Notes under the pieces: generated by a model
Database searches by the model: none
Told to the model about the DNA's origin: nothing
What the model saw: only the letters and a program-made list of their open reading frames with translations
Part shown: positions 44,101 through 50,783 of the stretch, piece by piece
Layout of the letters: each line of letters starts with the position of its first letter
Position numbering within the stretch: the first letter of the stretch is position 1
DNA from: Chloroflexota bacterium
GTDB lineage: Bacteria; Chloroflexota; Dehalococcoidia; Lucifugimonadales; Lucifugimonadaceae
DNA: 64,000 bases
NCBI GenBank assembly: GCA_029262735.1
Contig: JAJCYY010000087.1
Span: 29,636-93,635 of the forward strand
Reading direction: 5' to 3'
Translations under genes and position numbers: made by a program

Positions 44101-47100
44101 TAGATCTGGCCAGTGGTTTCGTTGGTTTTGTGCGAGATACAAGCCGTCTTTACGTCTTGCTCGACGTTCTAGAAGACTCTGCAAACGACCCGGCCAACGA
44201 CCGGTTCTCCCTGGCGCTCGATATCAACGGTGATGGGTTACCGACCCCGGGTGTAGACATGCTGTACGCGCTTATTCCGGGCGACGGAAACATGCGATAC
44301 GCCATGTGGCCGGAAACCGGAATGTTCCCGGCGTTCCAGCCGACCACGCGCTCAGCCCGTGCGTCTGGGTTTGGGTGCTTCCTCAGTGATGGCTCAATGA
44401 ACATCTCCCGGTTCAACTTCTCATGCTCGGCACACCGGCTCTGGGAGATCGGGATTGATCTTGAAGAGCTTGGGATCAACGGCGTGTCACCTGACTCCGA
44501 CGTCGTCGTGCGAATGGGCATAACTTTGGTTTCGGGGACGCCGGATATCGTCGAGGAGTTCCCTGAACCGTTCCTCTTCAACTTCGCCAGCATGATGGAG
44601 ATCTCGCTGGAGGCGCCTACCGATCACCTGCTGGCCGTGCCGGGTCCCGGCCTGGTGATGGAGGCCGATTCCGTTGAGGTTACGCAGGCAATTCAGACTC
44701 GTGATAACTCGTTGCCGTTGGCTTCCGGCAAGCAGACTTGGGCACGGGCGTACGTCACGCTTGACGGTCCTGGCAGTATCTATCCGGCCCGCGTGTTCTT
44801 GCACGCCTCAAAAGATGGAACTGACCTGCCGGGTTCCCCGTTGTTGATCCTTGACCAACTCCGTACACCGCTGCTCAGATCAGACATCAACCGCAACAAT
44901 GCCGACGAGACAGTTAACTTCGAGTTGCCGGAGTCCTGGGCGGACGGGAACGTTCAGTTCTCGCTGGTGGCACGCGACCTGTTTGGCAATGAACTCGTTG
45001 GAACGCCCACGACCGTTACTTTCGCGGAGACCGAAGTTCCGACCATCTGGATCGTGCCGTTGAACGAAGGGACTGCAGCCAGTCCGGTCGTTCCGACTGA
45101 AGCGGACATGGAGCGTTCAATGGGTTTTGTCGAGGCGACTTACCCGGTAAAAGAGGTTAACTGGGTATTCAAGCCGTGGGACGTTGTTCCGGTCCGGTTT
45201 GAAAGGGATGGGCTGGGATTCTGGGACTACATGGACGTGCGGCTGGCCGACTTGGACGCCTACTACAATGCGATTGCCATCGCATGGACCCTGGGGATCA
45301 TCGCAAACGGTGTTGAGCCGTTCGATCTGCCCGATCAAATTGCCGGATTCCATCCAGCAGCGGGAGGAATTTCTAGCCCGACCTGGGTCGGAGGCAGGGG
45401 CTTCGTGACGGTGTCAGGTGGTTCATTCGATGGAGGCACGCTGGCCCACGAGATAAACCACAACCTGGACACCGAAAGTGAAGATCCTACATGGGGATTA
45501 CATGTCGGAAACCCTGACTGCGATGGCTGGGAAGGGCCGTATCCAACCCCGAGTGACTCTTTCATTCCGGCGGGTTGCGATATCCAGATACGTGGATCGT
45601 GGAGGACCTTCCCTGATGAGGAAGGGTGGTGGGTAAAGCTTGAGGATCCAGTGTGGGGTTGCGGAACCAGCGGCGATGCCGTGTGGCCCGTTCCGCCAAA
45701 CGATGACCACATACGCGAGACCGGTTTCGGGGCGATTGCGATCCCTGACGTTTACCCGGATTTCATGTCTTACTGCTGGGTCCCCGATCCATATTCAACG
45801 GTAAGAGATCCGGTGGCTGCTGAACCGGAATCGTGGATCTCGCCATACAGGTGGCTCAATCTGCTGGAGACGTTAGCGGTTGGCGGTGCTGTTAGCGCGG
45901 CGGCCGGCGAATCGGTGTCGCCTATCGCCGGAGCTGCCGCAGATGGTTTCGACGTTTTCTACGTGTCAGGACAGGTGACATCGAAGGGCAAAGGATCCCT
46001 CAACCCGATCACGATACAGCCGGGCATACTTTCACCTTCACCGATTTCCGGAGACTACGCACTCGAGTTCGAAAACAGCCTGGGTGATGTCGTAATGACG
46101 GTTCCGTTCATGGCGAGCTTCGTGAACGTAGAAGGCGAAGACCGCAAGACAGCTTTTTTCAACTACACGTTGCCCGCTGTCGATGATGTGCAGGTTGTGC
46201 GCCTAGTGCGCGGTGCAGATATCTTGGATGAAATTGTCGTTTCTGACAATCCGCCGGTTGTTAACGTTATATCGCCGAACGGAGGCGAGGTATGGAACAC
46301 TGTTCATAATGTCGAGTGGTCAGCGGGAGATGCCGACAAAGACTCGCTAACGTTTACCGTCCTGTACACGCCGGACGACGGAGCGTCATGGTTCCCGGTT
46401 GTATTCAACCTCACCGAAACCTCGTTCGCGGTGGACTCAGCATCACTTCCAGGAGGCTCGTCGGCCGGTTTCAGGGTTATCGCAACGGACGGTTACAACA
46501 CGACACACGACGATTCGGACGGGTTCTTCACGGTTGCGGCAAAAGTACCGGACGTGGAGATCCACTTGCCGAACGATGGTGATGTTGTTGCAGTGGGTGA
46601 TACCACGGTGCTCTCTGGTACAGCCAGCGACGCGGAAGACGGTGATCTGAGCGGACTCTCGCTGATCTGGATGGTGGATGGGGTGAACGCTGGAGTTGGC
46701 GCCGAGATCTCCGTGTCACTGACCAACGGAATTCACAGCATCACGCTGGCGGCGATTGATAGAGATGGAAATACTTCGACGGCAGCCGTCTCCGTACAAG
46801 CTGCACATCGCCCGACTGTTTCGCTCGTGGCGACACCAGATAGCGGCTCAGCACCGCTGAGTGTGGACTTCACCGCCTCGGCAGGGGACGCGGACGGCGA
46901 CATTGCCGGATTCAGATGGGACTTCAACTCGGACGGTGAAGTCGATCTTGTCACTACCGGATCCACCGGGTCATACCTGTACTTCAGTCACGGATCATAC
47001 ATGGCGACAGTGGAGGTGTATGACTCTCTCGGGCTGACTGCCAGTACTTCAGCCCAGATCATTGCCACGTGCGATGGACCAGACGTTGTGGCACCTGTAA

Positions 47101-47495
47101 TCACAGCGTCTGTAAGTCCAGTAGTATTATGGCCACCCAACCATTCGTACGCCGCTATTTCACTGAGCGTGGATGCGATTGACAACTGCTCAGATGAGGT
47201 CACCTTGAGGGCGCATGTCACGAGCAGTGAGCCTGATAGTTCTTCTGGAAAAAAACGAAGGGGCGATAAGGCCGGCGACATTCGCGTTACGACCGAGTCA
47301 GGCGATGTGTTGCGCAGCTCGAACGCTACTCCAGTGGTCGAATTCGATCCGCTGGTTGATCAGTTGGAATTACGAGCAGAGCGCCTGGGCTCCGGTGACG
47401 GTCGAACTTACTGGATAACTGTGACCGCCGTCGACGTTGCTGGAAATACATCAGAGCAGATTCTCAGCGTCACGGTGCCGCATGACAGTAGCTAG
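41169..47495 (+). CDS. Giant secreted multidomain protein with LamG, collagen-adhesin-like repeats, metzincin-like protease and PKD domains
   Basis: 2,108 residues from ATG 41169 (frame open to 41034). Order: signal/anchor helix (LSILSLVAVGLATLAAGWLL); a beta-propeller-like part (LYGIDTGTDALYML, to ~310); a LamG/concanavalin domain (~315-530, ALEFDGLDDVARM ... VGYWPLDDGIGQ); four ~100-residue repeats (~546-944), each starting like 'G.ITI.NFT.PPGGT.FGYTSDIPG' and ending VTCxF; a DOMON/CBM9-like domain (~948-1155); a protease domain with HEINH at 1427-1431 and a Met-turn-like DFMSYC near 1533; Ig and PKD domains (~1695-1965); and a C-terminal Ig-like domain. Probably surface-bound or released; it may bind and cut polymers. 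Confidence 0.85.
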   Translation: MNRNTRLLFRANLLSPYTAGNFHRGLSILSLVAVGLATLAAGWLLVMSDQVEPVSGEEFPLYGIDTGTDALYMLDRVTGDRTLFGRLDPSGHPDTNLAPNRFVTPTGLTYDTFTDTILVWNNSACVDDFGAQCVSANVRTSGDLVEVDPMTGVGTPIGSETGQILSDIVFDPVTGQLFGIGASLWTIDRDTAAIAEIGRIRIEGSAGFTASGAAFAPDGTLYALQLVSTFPQPDALAKLVTIDTSTASATVVGEIPSVGLSGAIAFLDDGTLLGSAFSIGMLFDIDPATGVVTNPRGDDMAQGMTSPVTARPSSDDYALEFDGLDDVARMTDITGDLDFDENFTVEARVWPYSVDTEGAFRAFVRGSSSTVFPPPGGSWILFQDFRDGSDFGLSVCGPSCNAAKSGPGALAPGQWHHVAGTYDGATVRAYLNGVEIGAQPHSGNVTDVTWIILGLWSGTFDGVIDEVRLWDITRSEVEILASKDSSLTGSEPGLVGYWPLDDGIGQTFADVSGKGNPGLLGLTEGPDEADPRWILVDDLSMPGPDTGTVTIVKSTNPPGGTNFGFASDIPGAANFTLDDGGSLILNDVPAGPYAITLDDPAPSYVLDSIVCVGDREAATNVSARLVTIDVDAGEDIVCTFSSTLQSGSITIANFTLALGGTGFGYTSDIPGHTNFSLDHGGLLVLDPVQAGTYSVTLGDHAPQYRLEAITCVGDPGTVVHFPSRTVTIDLDAGEAVTCAFTSTRQTGDITISNFTAPPGETGFGYTSDIPGGETFALNDGDSISFPDLLRGDYTVTLDDHSPLYLLESITCIGDSGVTTDLANRTVTIDLDTEEDVTCSFGITRQTGDVAIVKTTVPPGGVDFSFVSDAPGSERFSLNDGEMRSVVSQPAGPYQVTMDNPSPWYQLQSISCLGDPGALVSVAGRSVLIDLDAGENVTCEFISAAAPPTPVTAPLVDTGPVLDGVLTFGEWGTSPATTVDLASGFVGFVRDTSRLYVLLDVLEDSANDPANDRFSLALDINGDGLPTPGVDMLYALIPGDGNMRYAMWPETGMFPAFQPTTRSARASGFGCFLSDGSMNISRFNFSCSAHRLWEIGIDLEELGINGVSPDSDVVVRMGITLVSGTPDIVEEFPEPFLFNFASMMEISLEAPTDHLLAVPGPGLVMEADSVEVTQAIQTRDNSLPLASGKQTWARAYVTLDGPGSIYPARVFLHASKDGTDLPGSPLLILDQLRTPLLRSDINRNNADETVNFELPESWADGNVQFSLVARDLFGNELVGTPTTVTFAETEVPTIWIVPLNEGTAASPVVPTEADMERSMGFVEATYPVKEVNWVFKPWDVVPVRFERDGLGFWDYMDVRLADLDAYYNAIAIAWTLGIIANGVEPFDLPDQIAGFHPAAGGISSPTWVGGRGFVTVSGGSFDGGTLAHEINHNLDTESEDPTWGLHVGNPDCDGWEGPYPTPSDSFIPAGCDIQIRGSWRTFPDEEGWWVKLEDPVWGCGTSGDAVWPVPPNDDHIRETGFGAIAIPDVYPDFMSYCWVPDPYSTVRDPVAAEPESWISPYRWLNLLETLAVGGAVSAAAGESVSPIAGAAADGFDVFYVSGQVTSKGKGSLNPITIQPGILSPSPISGDYALEFENSLGDVVMTVPFMASFVNVEGEDRKTAFFNYTLPAVDDVQVVRLVRGADILDEIVVSDNPPVVNVISPNGGEVWNTVHNVEWSAGDADKDSLTFTVLYTPDDGASWFPVVFNLTETSFAVDSASLPGGSSAGFRVIATDGYNTTHDDSDGFFTVAAKVPDVEIHLPNDGDVVAVGDTTVLSGTASDAEDGDLSGLSLIWMVDGVNAGVGAEISVSLTNGIHSITLAAIDRDGNTSTAAVSVQAAHRPTVSLVATPDSGSAPLSVDFTASAGDADGDIAGFRWDFNSDGEVDLVTTGSTGSYLYFSHGSYMATVEVYDSLGLTASTSAQIIATCDGPDVVAPVITASVSPVVLWPPNHSYAAISLSVDAIDNCSDEVTLRAHVTSSEPDSSSGKKRRGDKAGDIRVTTESGDVLRSSNATPVVEFDPLVDQLELRAERLGSGDGRTYWITVTAVDVAGNTSEQILSVTVPHDSS

Positions 47496-47499
47496 TTAG

Positions 47500-47823
47500 T
47501 ACGAAGATGATCAGTACCATCGGGCAAGCGATGACCAAGACACGACCGTCCCGGGAAATCCCTGGTACATCTGCACCCTCTGGATCGCTCAATATCACAT
47601 TAGGCGAGCCAGAAACCTCGATGAACTGCAGAAGGCTCGTCAGTTGATTGACTGGGTGGTTAGCCGGGCGCTACCCAGCGGAATTCTGTCTGAGCAGCTC
47701 CACCCGACCAAGCGCGAGCCGGTTGGTGCGTCCCCTCTCACATGGTCGTATGCAACCCTGCTCCTCGCGATCACTGAGTACTTCGACAAAAGAGACCAAC
47801 TAGAGAATGTGGCAGCTGAATAA
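47500..47823 (+). pseudogene. C-terminal remnant of a GH15 glucoamylase-type glycoside hydrolase
   Basis: A frame without any start codon, entered straight after a TAG at 47497, encodes 107 residues: GNPWYICTLWIAQYHIRRA, then LIDWVVSRALPSGILSEQLH and VGASPLTWSYATLLLAI, then stop at 47821. This is the last helices of the GH15 (alpha/alpha)6 barrel, with the conserved SEQ catalytic-base segment (usually LxEQ). The first ~500 residues are gone. It begins five bases after the giant protein's stop. Confidence 0.8.
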
Positions 47824-47905
47824 TCTGACCCCCACTGATCTGTCTCTCTGACTTGATCTAAGAGCCACGCGGGAGGTCTTCTCCCATTACCGATGCAAGG
47901 CGTTC

Positions 47906-48373
47906 GTGATACTGCCTGGCATGGACGGTATCGAGACGACCAGGGCAATCCTGGGCAAGTTCCCACATCTGCGAATCGTCATTCTCAGCACATATGGCGA
48001 CTTCTACCTCTCGAACGCCCTCGAAGCCGGTGCCTGTGGATACCTGCTGAAGCGCACGACTGGCGATGAGCTTATGAGGGCGATCAAGGAAGCTGCGAAT
48101 GGGGGAGCGTATCTTTCAGCAGAACTGAACGCTCTGCTGGTGGGAAACTACTGTGAGCTAGAGTCCAGCAAGACCGATGCCATGAGTCTCTCCGGGAGGC
48201 AGGTGCGAGTTCTTCAGATGGTTGCTCGCGGCGAGACGACGAAGCGTATCTCTGAGGAGTTGTTCCTGAGCCTCGCCACCATAAAGCGGGAAATGAGGCA
48301 CGTGTTTGACCTGATGGGCGCGAAAAACCGTGTACACGCAGTGTCCGAGGCACAGCGCCAAGGCCTCATTTAG
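47906..48373 (+). pseudogene. NarL-type response regulator lacking its phospho-acceptor
   Basis: Receiver C-terminal part (LPGMDGIETTRAIL, ALEAGACGYLLKRTTGDEL) and a LuxR HTH (LSGRQVRVLQMVARGETTKR, TIKREMRHVFDLMGAKN). The frame is closed by a TGA at 47849. In FVILPGMDG the residue three before LPG, normally the phospho-Asp, is Phe. The first ~55 receiver residues are therefore missing. The HTH is intact, so an unregulated DNA-binding product from GTG 47906 is possible, but truncation is the simpler reading. Confidence 0.65.
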
Positions 48374-49023
48374 ACAATGCGCTGCGTTGTCGTAAATAGC
48401 TGAGTCGAGCTGATTGCCCGAGTGCGAACATGGCCGACTCCTACCCTCGTTTCGGAGGATGCTATTCTGCCCCGCGCCTGAGCTCTGACAGAACCGCCAC
48501 CTCGGACTGACGGCTAAGTGTCATCCCCGATGACGGCCGATGAGCCTACTGCCAGAATCCAAATGCTGGAACGGTTACGCCATCGACAGATGACGATGTG
48601 CAATCGTCTGACCGCCATAAATCGTCAATAAGACCTTTACTGCTTTGAGACAATATGGTCGTTATGGGAGTTCTCAACTAAGTTATCAACGGTGTTGGGA
48701 TCAACTGTTTTTTTTGATGTACTTCGACCGTGTTCCACCCTGCTGCCCAATCTAGTGGATTGCTCTCCTATAGGCGGGATGTGCACTTGACTGCCAACGG
48801 CCACGACTGAGTTCTCCCTCACCGTCGTGGTCAGGCTCCGGCGGGCTAACCTCGGCTGGAGCCGCTTCATGCTTGCCGTCATCGTAACCGGCTTCATGAC
48901 GCGCCAAGCGCCAGCCAAAGCCGCCATACCAAAACGGGCCTTTCAGAACTCATGAGGCGGGTCGAATTCGATTCCGATGCTCGAGCTAAGGAAAGAAATA
49001 CATGATCGCGGTCAGCTTCAACC
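48374..49023. other. Decayed stretch with one terminal repeat and one island repeat
   Basis: CTGAGCTCTGACAGAACC (48478-48495) is a degenerate IS6-like end. The 52-bp repeat shared with 28595 lies at 48517-48568. No supported gene; a reverse open frame at 48637-48927 has no family features. Confidence 0.5.
48517..48568. repeat. 52-bp segment repeated at 28595-28646
   Basis: Same length with no gaps, nine mismatches. Encodes DEPTARIQML in the frame where the first copy encodes DERTSRFQML. Left edge of the second paralogous island. Confidence 0.6.
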
Positions 49024-49160
49024 GGATCTGTCAGAACTCAGGGCACGCCCTCGATTTTCGGCGTAAACGCGAATCGAAACGCAATTTGATTGAACTTAAG
49101 CAAGGTGTTTGAATGAGCGGATATCAGGGCTAACTTGCCCTTTTGCCCTGAGTTCTGACG
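49024..49160. mobile_element. Possible MITE with IS6-like terminal repeats (137 bp)
   Basis: GGATCTGTCAGAACTCAGGG at the left and CCCTGAGTTCTGACG at the right, inverted, with no coding capacity between them. The size is like that of the pair at 54367-54507. Confidence 0.5.
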
Positions 49161-49224
49161 AGCAACGATAACGATCATCTGGAGCACCTAGGGCATTTGG
49201 CTAGCAATACTGGTGGTGGGATAG

Positions 49225-49722
49225 TCATGAATCCACCCGGTTATTCAGGAACCTTGGCTCCCCACATTCCCAACAATTCTCTTCGTTAAATGACTTCCCT
49301 ATTTCGAATGCTTCCATCAATCCGTTTATGTCGATATGACCGTGCTGATGAGTCATATCTAACATTGCAATACGCATTCGCTCTCTTCGGCTCTCGCGAG
49401 TTGTACTCAAGAATCGGTTCCGCTCGCGGAGTGTTGCTGAATCGGATGAGCCACCCGCCACTATCTTCAACACGCCGTCTTTTGTCTGTATATGCACCTC
49501 ACTTTCGGCGCGCATCCTTTGGTTATGGAATGCCCGAATCGCCAACATCAGTGCGACTAGACCAACAAAAACCCATATCGCCGTAAGTGGTATGTGATAC
49601 CCGCTCACGATGATATTCGTGAACGCTTCAACGGTTGTCCACGCAACACCGAACACAAGAACGAAGAATGCCGGTAGAACTTCCCGCAGGAATTCATAGA
49701 CTGATTCGATGGCATCTGACAT
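49225..49722 (-). CDS. Small membrane protein with a C-terminal CxxC
   Basis: 165 residues. Two membrane helices (VLPAFFVLVFGVAWTTVEAF and LTAIWVFVGLVALMLAIRAF), then a cytoplasmic domain rich in Arg (RERNRFLSTTRESRRERM) and an end with NCWECGEP, a possible zinc site. No family recognised. Located inside the second island. Confidence 0.55.
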   Translation of the reverse strand: MSDAIESVYEFLREVLPAFFVLVFGVAWTTVEAFTNIIVSGYHIPLTAIWVFVGLVALMLAIRAFHNQRMRAESEVHIQTKDGVLKIVAGGSSDSATLRERNRFLSTTRESRRERMRIAMLDMTHQHGHIDINGLMEAFEIGKSFNEENCWECGEPRFLNNRVDS

Positions 49723-49869
49723 GTCTCGCAGTATCGCGTCATGTCAGACGCTTCGCTACTCGAAAGCAAACTGAACCGCCGAGACTATGCTGTTGACAGC
49801 GATTTCTACAGCAACCCGGGTGAACTTCTGCACTCATCAGCTGACTTATGCGGTCGAATTGGCTGACCC

Positions 49870-49934
49870 GACCCGGGGGCATGTCTTGAAATCCAGCCAG
49901 GGGTTCCATCCAGCCGTACAAGGGACTCCTACCG
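49870..49934. repeat. ~65-bp dispersed repeat, copy 3
   Basis: GACCCGGGGGCATGTCTTGA at the left and ACAAGGGACTCCTACCG at the right, followed as in copy 1 by GAGCCGAAATCAGCTCA and GGTCATCGCCGAG(T/C)CACTTGG. Confidence 0.6.
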
Positions 49935-49959
49935 AATCCCTGAGCCGAAATCAGCTCAC

Positions 49960-50154
49960 TTGAAGGTCATCGCCGAGCCACTTGGCGGAGAGTGTTTACG
50001 CACACCGCTTACATTCAGGCACGATTTCGGTTATTGCGAGCGGAAAAGCATCCCGGTTCAGCGCAAAGCGGAGCACTCGGACCCGCAGACGACGTTGAGG
50101 TATGCGCAGGCAATAGACGCCGACGATGTCGCAGTCGACGATCTGGGTTATTAA
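49960..50154 (+). pseudogene. Tyrosine recombinase, C-terminal remnant (second)
   Basis: Ends EHSDPQTTLRYAQAIDADDV then AVDDLGY, the GHSDPQTTxRYxx signature with the catalytic Tyr of XerC/D-type integrases. The preceding residues are out of frame (GECLRTPLTF, where copy 1 has VYAHRFLHT). Same position relative to the repeat and DUF4242 as the remnant at 29274. Confidence 0.75.
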
Positions 50155-50299
50155 CTTGTATCTGATATGAATCCTGAAGGCTTATGTTCGGCTCGGTTCT
50201 TCCTTCACGGTGACATCATGCTCGGGCAATTGATTTCCGGTGCGAAGGCGACTCTACTGAACTGGTGTGAATCACCCCCTGTTCATAGGAGTTGTAATC

Positions 50300-50551
50300 A
50301 TGCCGATGTTCATGGACGTTCACAAGAATCTCGATGGCTTGACCGCTGAAGCCGCTGCCGGTGTTCATCAAAAGGACTTGGAGACGCAAGATAAACACGG
50401 AGTCAAGTTTCTCGAGTACTGGTTCAACGTCGAAGAGGGAACGGTTTACTGCCTGTTTGACGGCCCCACCAAGGAGTCCGGTGCAGCAGTTCATAAAGAG
50501 GCCCACGGTATGGTGGCTGACGAGATCACCGAAGTGAAACAGGGCGACTGA
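50300..50551 (+). CDS. DUF4242 (SCO4226-type, possible nickel-binding) protein, copy 2
   Basis: 83 residues from ATG 50300 (AGGAG at the right distance). PMFMDVHKNLDGLTAEAAAG, YWFNVEEGTVYCLFDGP and AAVHKEAHGMVADEITEV are near-identical to copy 1 at 29595. Substitutions are mostly conservative and the frame is intact, so both copies look to be under selection. A clear terminator follows. Confidence 0.88.
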   Translation: MPMFMDVHKNLDGLTAEAAAGVHQKDLETQDKHGVKFLEYWFNVEEGTVYCLFDGPTKESGAAVHKEAHGMVADEITEVKQGD

Positions 50552-50571
50552 TCGTCTCTGAAGCGGACTTG

Positions 50572-50597
50572 CGCCCCGGCTCCGGTTGGGGCGTTTT
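50572..50597 (+). terminator. Rho-independent terminator after DUF4242 copy 2
   Basis: CGCCCC (50572-50577) pairs with GGGGCG (50588-50593), followed by TTTT. Confidence 0.75.
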
Positions 50598-50659
50598 GGC
50601 GTCACAGAGCCGCTCACCACTCCGTGGCGTCCAAAGAACTGAGTTCTGACGGAACCTCC

Positions 50660-50755
50660 GACGACAGCTACTGCAAGGGCTGTTTCACCGGTCGCTACCC
50701 GATCCCTGTGCAGCTCGAAATGGACAAGCTGGCGCTCGAACCTGCCGGCGTCTGA
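50660..50755 (+). pseudogene. purF: Last 31 codons of amidophosphoribosyltransferase (PurF)
   Basis: DDSYCKGCFTGRYPIPVQLE then MDKLALEPAGV-stop is the characteristic PurF C-terminus (usual form YCTACFTGxYP). It begins three bases after an IS6-like terminal repeat (CTGAGTTCTGACGGAACC, 50639-50656). No other part of purF is in the window. Likely carried or left here by transposition. Confidence 0.75.
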
Positions 50756-50783
50756 TCGCCTCGAGAAATCGTGATTAGCCTGT

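Noticed and set aside
48637..48927. 96-codon reverse ORF between repeats
   Set aside because: Low-complexity basic sequence with no ribosome site; region is decayed mobile DNA.
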